Of a stretch of DNA of 5,430 nucleotides, positions 1 through 4,258 are shown piece after piece. The position numbers were made by a program, and so were the translations under genes. This stretch comes from Acidobacteriota bacterium (GTDB lineage: Bacteria > Acidobacteriota > Terriglobia > Acidiferrales > UBA7541): the NCBI GenBank assembly GCA_003161495.1, contig PMOP01000404.1, positions 1-5,430 of the forward strand. Direction: 5' to 3'. The notes under the pieces were generated by a model. The model was not told the DNA's origin. It ran no database searches and saw nothing but the letters and a program-made list of their open reading frames with translations. Numbering within the stretch: position 1 is the first letter of the stretch; every line of letters begins with the position of its first letter.

Positions 1-288
1 GTCGAATCTTCTCTGCGGCGCGTGCAAAAAGCGGAGGCGGCGCGCGGCGCGGCATCGGCCTCGGTGATGGCGGACGCGGCGCGCGTATTTCTGCACGATT
101 CCGCCGATCGTGTCGAGATCGGCGCGCGCCGATGCCTGGCAGCCGTGCTCGAGGGAGACACGCTGCGCACGCAGCTCGCCGTGCTGCGGCGGTTCCTCAA
201 ACGCGATCCCGCAAACACAGTAGCCATGCGCCAGCGCATCAGCGCCGCCGTGCAGGCGGGCGATCGCTACCCCTTTGAAGGCCGCTAG
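1..288 (+). CDS. C-terminal end of a probable acyl-CoA dehydrogenase family protein (5' truncated)
   Basis: The frame is open from the first base of the window and ends at TAG 286-288, leaving 95 residues; the real start lies to the left, and the internal GTG at 22 should not be taken as one. The segment is helical and Ala/Arg-rich. Its pattern (a D-R-V/I-E-x-x-A-R-x-x-L-A-A-x-x-E-G-D stretch at about residues 33-50, then L-R-T-Q-L-A-x-L-R-R-F-L-K and a terminal x-R-Y-P-F) resembles the C-terminal helical bundle of acyl-CoA dehydrogenase family proteins as I remember it from acidobacterial genomes. Those flavoenzymes oxidise acyl-CoA thioesters to enoyl-CoA in the cytoplasm. The FAD and substrate motifs lie outside the window, so the assignment rests on tail resemblance only. 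An inverted repeat follows the stop by 15 bases. Confidence is high for coding and moderate for function. Confidence 0.6.
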   Translation, partial: VESSLRRVQKAEAARGAASASVMADAARVFLHDSADRVEIGARRCLAAVLEGDTLRTQLAVLRRFLKRDPANTVAMRQRISAAVQAGDRYPFEGR

Positions 289-303
289 GCGAACAGTTGT
301 TTT

Positions 304-381
304 AGTGGTGCAGCCTTCAGCCTGTGGGTTTTGTTTCTTGCAAGACCTAAACCCCACAGGCTTGAAAAAGCCTGCGCCACT
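304..381. repeat. Imperfect long inverted repeat (REP-like palindrome) after the acyl-CoA dehydrogenase gene
   Basis: AGTGGTGCAG (304-313) pairs with CTGCGCCACT (372-381) with one G-T wobble. GCCTGTGGGTTT (320-331) pairs with AAACCCCACAGGC (349-361) with one bulged C, and CTTCA (315-319) is roughly matched by TGAAAAAG (363-370). The whole 78-base unit can therefore fold into one long hairpin with a short loop at about 332-348. Only a weak T-run follows (387-390), so it is a poor classical terminator, though it could still end or stabilise the upstream transcript. The GTGGTGCAGCCTTCAGCCTG type of sequence is reminiscent of interspersed palindromes I associate with Acidobacteriota; this is unverified. 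Confidence 0.7.
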
Positions 382-627
382 CCACCTTTTCATTCACCAC
401 CCAAAGCTTGCGCTTAAATGCCCTATGCCCCGCTAGTGCAATGATTTGCTTCCAATTTCCGCTGCATTTCTCTTTTAAGCCGTACTGGTAGTTCTCGGTC
501 CCCAACCCGCAGGCTCTTCACACCCATATGGCCGTTGAAAAAGAATGCTTTACGATTTGCGCTTACTTTGACTCTTCTGGGCGGCGAATTGCATCTATTA
601 CTGCAGCGTGAAGAGGGGGCCATTTTA
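382..627. other. Intergenic stretch with no supported gene
   Basis: No convincing gene is seen here. A 27-codon frame from ATG 528 to TGA 609-611 lacks a clear ribosome binding site. A TTGACT hexamer (568-573) followed after 18 bases by CATCTA (592-597) is a weak promoter candidate for the small membrane protein that starts at 628. On the minus strand, about 423-540 reads open with a charged, protein-like tail. Upstream that frame runs into the antisense of the membrane-protein gene, so I do not call it. Confidence 0.4.
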
Positions 628-921
628 GTGAAGGTCAGTAAGTTATTCGCCGAGCCAAGGGCTCGGAAATGGTTTTGGGTCGCCGTTGTGGCTTTTGTCG
701 CGTTGCAGTTGTACTTTGTGCGCGAAATGCTTGCAGCTCTGGTCCTGTTTACGGGTGTTTTTATCGTTTGCGGCCTGGTAGCCCTGATTTTGTATCTGAT
801 AGATCGAGCCAGCCAGTGGGGATTGGGTTTGGCGGAGCACCAGGCCAAGCGCGCACTGTTGGCGGCCGAGGAAATCAGTAAAAAGCAGCTCCGCCGTCCA
901 CGTTCAGAGCCTGTCCAGTAA
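628..921 (+). CDS. Small two-helix membrane protein of unknown function
   Basis: The 97-residue start at GTG 628 is chosen because GAGGGGG (613-619) lies 8 bases upstream. A longer frame from TTG 535 would have no ribosome binding site and would add a non-conserved-looking leader. A short basic N-terminus is followed by two hydrophobic segments: about residues 15-31 (K-W-F-W-V-A-V-V through Y-F-V) and 36-58 (L-A-A-L-V-L through L-Y-L-I), separated by a charged R-E turn. The 40-residue tail is amphipathic and ends in a basic R-R-P-R-S-E-P-V-Q motif. I recall similar short proteins with the same RRPRSEP ending in acidobacterial genomes but know of no function. It is probably an inner-membrane protein with a cytoplasmic tail. 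Its last 47 bases overlap the convergent dehydrogenase gene. Coding is well supported; the role is unknown. Confidence 0.82.
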   Translation: MKVSKLFAEPRARKWFWVAVVAFVALQLYFVREMLAALVLFTGVFIVCGLVALILYLIDRASQWGLGLAEHQAKRALLAAEEISKKQLRRPRSEPVQ

Positions 922-1657
922 TCGCGCTGGACTGTTCCGAACACAGGAAAAGAGCGGCGGCGGCGATTTCGTTTGCGGTTTGGCCGCGGCCCTGTAGGAT
1001 CGTGTTCAGAAAGCCCTGAAGCTGTTCTTCCTTTGAGACGCCCAGGCGTTCCGCGAGCGTTTGGCCTAAATCCTTTGACATCTTCGTTTCCGTGACCGGG
1101 CCGGGGCAAATCGCGTTCACACGCACCCCTTTGCGAGCAGCTTCCGCGGCGGCAACACGCGTCAGGCCCAGCATGCCCGCTTTCGCCGCGGCGTAGGGCG
1201 ATCCCCAGCCAAAGGCCGATTTCGCGGACAAGCTAGAAATATTTAAGATCACGCCCGAGCCGCGCGCGTACATTCCAGGAAGCACAAGCCGCGTCAAGAG
1301 GTAGGCGCCGCGCAAGTGCACGGCAATCACGCGATCCCACTCCGCCGGGCTGATTTCCTCGACCGGCTTTACGGGGCCGTACTCTCCCGCGTTGTTCACC
1401 AGGATGTCGACTCTGCCGAATTTGGATGCGGCTTCGGCGATCAGGCGCTCACATTGCTTTTCGTCAGCGACGTCGGCGGGAATGGCCGCCGCGCGTCCGC
1501 CGGTTTTGCGAACTTCCTCGGCTACCGCTTCGATTTCCGATTTTGTGCGCGCCGCGACCACAACCGCCGCGCCCTCTCTCGCAAACTTCAACGCCATGGC
1601 GCGGCCGATCCCGCGCCCGCCTCCTGTAATCACTGCAACTTTTTCAGTCAGCAACAT
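875..1657 (-). CDS. Classical short-chain dehydrogenase/reductase (SDR), FabG-like
   Basis: This 260-residue protein has the usual classical SDR length. ATG 1657 is preferred over the upstream in-frame start at 1714 because GGAGG sits 5 bases before it and the Rossmann fold begins at once. Visible motifs are the cofactor glycine motif T-G-G-G-R-G-I-G (residues 11-18), N-N-A-G (88-91), catalytic Ser142, Tyr155 and Lys159 (Y-A-A-A-K), C-P-G-P (184-187), and the C-terminal I-T-G-Q and V-D-G-G. Arg15 and Arg37, after the second strand, suggest NADPH. The Asn of the Asn-Ser-Tyr-Lys tetrad appears to be His114 (V-H-L-R-G), a substitution known in some SDR groups. Such enzymes reduce carbonyls or oxidise alcohols in the cytoplasm; the substrate cannot be read from sequence. 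No partner gene sits in the same direction, so it looks monocistronic. It converges on and overlaps the small membrane-protein gene. Confidence 0.95.
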   Translation of the reverse strand: MLLTEKVAVITGGGRGIGRAMALKFAREGAAVVVAARTKSEIEAVAEEVRKTGGRAAAIPADVADEKQCERLIAEAASKFGRVDILVNNAGEYGPVKPVEEISPAEWDRVIAVHLRGAYLLTRLVLPGMYARGSGVILNISSLSAKSAFGWGSPYAAAKAGMLGLTRVAAAEAARKGVRVNAICPGPVTETKMSKDLGQTLAERLGVSKEEQLQGFLNTILQGRGQTANEIAAAALFLCSEQSSAITGQALNVDGGAAFY

Positions 1658-1680
1658 GTGCGCCTCCAAGAAGATTGGGC

Positions 1681-1708
1681 AGCATAGCACTTGCAGCGCG
1701 CCGCTCAA
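1681..1708 (-). promoter_or_regulatory. Possible sigma-70-type promoter for the SDR gene
   Basis: Read on the minus strand, TTGAGC (complement of 1703-1708) is followed after 16 bases by TATGCT (complement of 1681-1686). This would place the transcript start near 1674 and leave a short leader of about 17 bases that still contains the GGAGG ribosome binding site (1663-1667). The match is moderate and inferred by eye only. A TTGACG further upstream has no matching -10. Confidence 0.3.
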
Positions 1709-1790
1709 AAGCATGGGCGCGCTAACGTCAATTCCTCACGATGGCTCAAGTGACTCGCTTGGCAGACGCGGGTGCTTTGCTCTGGAGTGC

Positions 1791-1885
1791 GAGGTGTTGG
1801 TGGCGCCGGCGTCCCGCCGGCGGTTTTGCGCCGAGGTCACCATCTACGAAAATCGCCGGCGGGACGCCGGCGCGACCAACACCTC
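1791..1885. repeat. Near-perfect long inverted repeat, REP/BIME-like
   Basis: The left arm begins GAGGTGTTGGTGGCGCCGGC at 1791 and runs to about 1828. The right arm (about 1848-1885) is its reverse complement, with only two mismatches over about 37 bases and a loop of about 20 bases. Each arm also contains its own smaller hairpin, GCCGGCG-TCC-CGCCGGC, so the element can fold as one long stem or as two separate stem-loops. That is the typical architecture of paired REP elements (BIMEs). It lies between the divergent 5' ends of the SDR gene and the 410-residue gene, so a terminator role is unlikely. No transposase is seen in the window. Confidence 0.85.
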
Positions 1886-2001
1886 GAAGTCAGTTCGGGT
1901 TTGGGTGAGGCTGGAATTTGGGTTACTTCCGCCACGAGACATTGTCGAGGTGGCACGAATAGTGACTAGTTGCCGACGCGCGGGAGTGATACCATCCGCT
2001 T

Positions 2002-3234
2002 GTGCGACGCAAACCGCAGAGGAAGAACTTAAACCGCGGCAAAGTATTCCCGTTGCCATGGACATTCCTCGCATTAATTGTACTGGCGGAAGCGTCGCTC
2101 ATTTGCGTTTTCAAGGTGGAAGCAAGTCCGCCCGCGCGCGCGGCGTTGCCGTCACCGCTGGGCGACCGCTATCTGATGCTTGTGAACACCGCCATCGCCA
2201 ATCAAATGGATGCGCCGAAGATGGCGCAGTTCGATCGCTCTCCTTACGACGGATTGGCTGTCTCTTTCGCGGACGCCTATGACACTTCTGCAGTGCTTCC
2301 TTTGGCTCCCATGCAGGCACAAGTCGCAGACTGGAAAAAATCAACTACCAAGCAAATCTGGCCGTGGGTCTATCTGAATCGAATGGTTGGCGTGAACGAC
2401 TCGGAAGGGAATCCAGATTCCAAGGCGCATTACTTCCAGCGATTTCAGGGATTGGATCTGGACGCGAAAGCGGGCGCGCAAAATGACTTTCTGGAGAATT
2501 GGCGGAACGCGCTGCGCATCGCCAAGGAAACAGGGGTTCCCGGAATTGTTTGCGATCTGGAGTTTTACAACAACTACAAGGCGTATGACCTTTCCGAACT
2601 TTCACGAATGACGTCCGAGCCTCAGCAAGATGTTCTGAATGCGCTGAGGCAGCTCGGCGCACGCATGGCTGAAATTGGCGCCGCGGAATATCCAGGCGCC
2701 ACGCTCTGGTTTTTGTTTACCGGCTTCACTCGCCCCGACTATAGAGTGATTGACGGCCAGCCGTACTATTTCGCGGCCACCTACATCGCCGAAGGACTGC
2801 TGGACCAAATTCAGCGGCAACATCTTCCGCTGCATGTCTTGTCCGGCGGCGAAGTAGGTCTCGGCTATTGCCACAATTCCGTCGATGACCTTCGCCGGGC
2901 AATCGAAAAGCGCGCCGCCGCTTTCGCGCCCATCCTGCAAAAATACAACGGCATCCTGGAACTCGCCGGAACAATGACGTTGTGGAGCGACCGATCGGCC
3001 AAGAAAAATTGGGTGGCTCAGGGAGCGTGCGGTACTTCATCGGCAAGCACTGTTGAGGATCTAATCCCTTACATGGAACTTCTGTTCCGCTCTTACCGCT
3101 ACAACTGGCTTTACGGTTCGCCCAACGGCGGGTATTTTGCGTTTCAGTCGGCGAGCGCCCCGCGCTTTGATGCCGCGATCAGGCAAGCGAAGTCTCGCGC
3201 GTTCGATGCAATGGGCTCTCAGCCCGGCATTTAA
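2002..3234 (+). CDS. Secreted or membrane-anchored protein of unknown function, possibly TIM-barrel hydrolase-like
   Basis: GTG 2002 is the only plausible start because an in-frame stop lies at 1987-1989; a GGGAG (1982-1986) is about 15 bases upstream, rather far. The 410-residue protein starts with a basic stretch (M-R-R-K-P-Q-R-K) and a hydrophobic segment at residues 16-37, a signal peptide or anchor that exports the rest. The mature part shows eight hydrophobic strand-like segments, near residues 82-89, 119-126, 181-189, 234-241, 256-266, 278-289, 320-330 and 368-379, spaced by helices. This pattern would fit a (beta/alpha)8 barrel. Acidic residues sit at strand ends (Asp185 and Glu187 in C-D-L-E-F-Y, Glu284, Glu320, Asp330), as in many glycoside hydrolases, but I recognise no family. 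The barrel and hydrolase ideas are inference. It shares its stop with the convergent 68-residue gene. Confidence 0.88.
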   Translation: MRRKPQRKNLNRGKVFPLPWTFLALIVLAEASLICVFKVEASPPARAALPSPLGDRYLMLVNTAIANQMDAPKMAQFDRSPYDGLAVSFADAYDTSAVLPLAPMQAQVADWKKSTTKQIWPWVYLNRMVGVNDSEGNPDSKAHYFQRFQGLDLDAKAGAQNDFLENWRNALRIAKETGVPGIVCDLEFYNNYKAYDLSELSRMTSEPQQDVLNALRQLGARMAEIGAAEYPGATLWFLFTGFTRPDYRVIDGQPYYFAATYIAEGLLDQIQRQHLPLHVLSGGEVGLGYCHNSVDDLRRAIEKRAAAFAPILQKYNGILELAGTMTLWSDRSAKKNWVAQGACGTSSASTVEDLIPYMELLFRSYRYNWLYGSPNGGYFAFQSASAPRFDAAIRQAKSRAFDAMGSQPGI

Positions 3235-3437
3235 GATGACAAGGCGTTTCTTCGCGGATCGCGGCACGTATAGGCATTATCTGCACGCACTTCGTTGCCT
3301 TCCGAGTCCCGAATTACATACTCGTTGGGCCAGTGGGCGTCCAGTCCCTTTATGAGTCGTGCCGCCTGCTCAAATTCTCCGCGCGATGCCACAAAAAGAA
3401 ATTCCCCGTCACTGAGTTTTGTAAACACGCTGTACAT
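3231..3437 (-). CDS. Conserved-looking hypothetical protein, 68 residues
   Basis: This small cytoplasmic protein has no signal peptide or membrane segment. It is charged, with a plausible alpha/beta pattern: a strand (G-E-F-L-F-V-A), a helix (E-F-E-Q-A-A-R-L-I-K-G-L), then W-P-N-E-Y-V-I-R-D-S-E-G-N-E-V. I do not recognise a named family. ATG 3437 lies 6 bases after the stop of the upstream DUF5818-like gene, and a GGAGG (complement of 3451-3455) falls inside that gene's last codons, 13 bases before the start. This suggests co-transcription and translational coupling. Its TAA (3231-3233 on the minus strand) is part of a TTAA that also provides the stop of the 410-residue gene. The tight arrangement and the regular composition support a real gene; the role is unknown. 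Confidence 0.7.
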   Translation of the reverse strand: MYSVFTKLSDGEFLFVASRGEFEQAARLIKGLDAHWPNEYVIRDSEGNEVRADNAYTCRDPRRNALSS

Positions 3438-3443
3438 GGTGTC

Positions 3444-3818
3444 TCAAAGACCTCCATAAGTAATCTTGGGCCTGACCTGGATGACGTGAATGGCGTTGGA
3501 AGCCTTGTCATAGCTTCCGATTACGATCACTTCCTGTCCTGCAAACGCTTTTGGTTGTTGTTGATCGTCCAATTTGTAATCGCGTGCGGTTTCCGCGTTG
3601 TAGAGCACGAATTGTGCGCCCTCAAACTGCACGCACGTGAGGACACAATTTTTCTCGCTCTTGATCACGTCGATGTGGTGCCCTATCGCGCAGAGGCTGT
3701 CCGTGATCACACCGGTAAAGATTTCCCTGTTTTGAATCGATATGTCAGGAGACTTCTGAGCAGAGAGACCCACAGCCAGAATCAGCAGGCCAAACATTCC
3801 AATCGCGGCAACTTTCAT
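3444..3818 (-). CDS. Secreted DUF5818-like protein, first gene of a two-gene operon
   Basis: ATG 3818 (124 residues) is preferred to the in-frame ATG at 3866 because GGGAGG is 6 bases upstream and a signal peptide starts there: M-K-V, a hydrophobic core at about residues 4-18 and a likely cleavage after L-S-A near 20. The mature domain (about residues 33-117) begins F-T-G-V-I-T-D-S-L-C and contains G-H-H (46-48), C-x-x-x-C (58-62), F-V-L-Y-N, Y-K-L-D-D and F-A-G-Q-E-V-I-V-I-G-S-Y-D, then I-H-V. This layout resembles the DUF5818 type of small secreted acidobacterial proteins as I recall it, probably an OB-like beta fold. Cys43, Cys58 and Cys62 with the two His could form a disulfide or bind metal. 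It probably sits in the periplasm; function is unknown. The next gene follows at 6 bp. Confidence 0.85.
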   Translation of the reverse strand: MKVAAIGMFGLLILAVGLSAQKSPDISIQNREIFTGVITDSLCAIGHHIDVIKSEKNCVLTCVQFEGAQFVLYNAETARDYKLDDQQQPKAFAGQEVIVIGSYDKASNAIHVIQVRPKITYGGL

Positions 3819-3829
3819 GGTTTCCTCCC

Positions 3830-3846
3830 GGCGGTTCTGAACTGCC
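3830..3846. promoter_or_regulatory. Operator-like dyad next to the ribosome binding site of the DUF5818-like gene
   Basis: GGCGGTTC (3830-3837), one base, then GAACTGCC (3839-3846) form a dyad matching at 7 of 8 positions. It directly abuts the GGGAGG ribosome binding site of the minus-strand gene. The one-base centre makes an RNA hairpin strained, so a protein-binding DNA dyad is the likelier reading. No regulator is identified. Confidence 0.3.
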
Positions 3847-3888
3847 GCTCGAACCATATCCAGCATCCGCCCTAAATATCGAGAAGGC

Positions 3889-3926
3889 CGTGACTCAGAT
3901 CACCGGTGCTTGTGATTTCCGTCACC
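3889..3926. promoter_or_regulatory. Two tandem CRP/FNR-type dyads
   Basis: Site A is CGTGACTCAGATCACC (3889-3904) and site B is TGTGATTTCCGTCACC (3911-3926). Both contain GTGA-N6-TCAC, the core of the CRP consensus TGTGA-N6-TCACA; site B matches 9 of its 10 specified bases. The centres are 22 bp apart, about two helical turns, so two dimers would lie on the same DNA face. A small palindrome CACCGGTG (3901-3908) lies at the right edge of site A. The sites lie 71 and 100 bp upstream of the start of the minus-strand operon and more than 330 bp from the plus-strand lipoprotein gene, so control of the minus-strand operon is the natural reading. Confidence 0.5.
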
Positions 3927-4039
3927 TTTATGCCTGAGGCGCTGTACGACGATTTAATCTGGGATGCCCCAGTCACTTACCTCGATTCATCTTTCGTGAC
4001 AAAAAGCGAGCAATCAAATCAGCTGGGCGCTTCTTTACC

Positions 4040-4048
4040 TGTTATAGT
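4040..4048 (+). promoter_or_regulatory. Possible extended -10 promoter for the lipoprotein gene
   Basis: TGTTATAGT fits the TGn-TATAAT extended -10 pattern with one mismatch in the hexamer. No good -35 is seen 16-18 bases upstream, which is tolerated for extended -10 promoters. Transcription would start near 4055, giving a leader of about 200 bases before ATG 4259. This is a by-eye match only. Confidence 0.3.
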
Positions 4049-4118
4049 AAGGGCAGGAAAACAAGCACGGTCGGTTAGAAGCTACCCGGTAATTAACTGC
4101 CGCGAATCGGTTCTTCCT

Positions 4119-4141
4119 GGTATGGCCAAAGTTCTCATACC
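4119..4141 (+). promoter_or_regulatory. GGTATG-N11-CATACC inverted repeat upstream of the lipoprotein gene
   Basis: GGTATG (4119-4124) and CATACC (4136-4141) are perfect inverted copies with an 11-base spacer. It could be a small hairpin in a long leader or an operator dyad. It lies about 118 bases before the start codon. No known riboswitch is recognised around it. Confidence 0.3.
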
Positions 4142-4258
4142 CTCTCAAAATCGATTGTGATCGGGACGTGTAGCCGGCCGTCGCAAGCCCAGCCTCTGAA
4201 CTAGCGCCAAAGATGATCGTGGCCGTAGATCCGCAAAAGAAATTCGGGGAGCATAACG

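Larger units (their letters stand above)
3819..4258. other. Divergent intergenic region of about 440 bases, regulatory rather than coding
   Basis: The region separates the minus-strand operon (start 3818) from the plus-strand lipoprotein gene (start 4259). It holds the dyads at 3830-3846 and 3889-3926, minus-strand AT-rich candidates for a -10 (complements of 3875-3880 and 3853-3858), and a plus-strand extended -10 at 4040-4048. It also holds a GGTATG/CATACC inverted repeat at 4119-4141. An 84-codon plus frame from 3906 has no ribosome binding site and a patternless product, so it is not called. Confidence 0.5.

Noticed and set aside
528..611. 27-codon leader frame before the membrane-protein gene
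   Set aside because: It has an ATG but no clear ribosome binding site, and the product shows no attenuator-like codon run.
535..627. Upstream TTG start that would make the small membrane protein 128 residues
   Set aside because: No ribosome binding site precedes TTG 535, whereas GAGGGGG sits 8 bases before GTG 628.
913..932. GTCCAG/CTGGAC hairpin as an intrinsic terminator
   Set aside because: There is no U-tract on either strand, and the bases encode the conserved I-T-G-Q segment of the SDR protein, so the hairpin may be incidental.
423..1109. Long minus-strand open frame of 228 codons
   Set aside because: Most of it is antisense to the membrane-protein gene and out of frame with the SDR gene; composition is patternless. 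Only the last 40 codons (423-540) look protein-like, and there is no ribosome binding site or family match to support a separate gene.
1392..2282. 296-codon plus-strand open frame
   Set aside because: It runs antisense through the SDR gene, then through the palindrome and into the 410-residue gene in another frame; its product is Arg/Ser-rich noise typical of high-GC shadow frames.
3333..3875. 180-codon plus-strand open frame
   Set aside because: It is antisense to the DUF5818-like gene and the 68-residue gene, both of which have better starts, a signal peptide and recognisable patterns.
3906..4160. 84-codon plus-strand open frame in the divergent intergenic region
   Set aside because: It has no ribosome binding site, its GTG start lies in the regulatory dyad region, and its product has no recognisable pattern.
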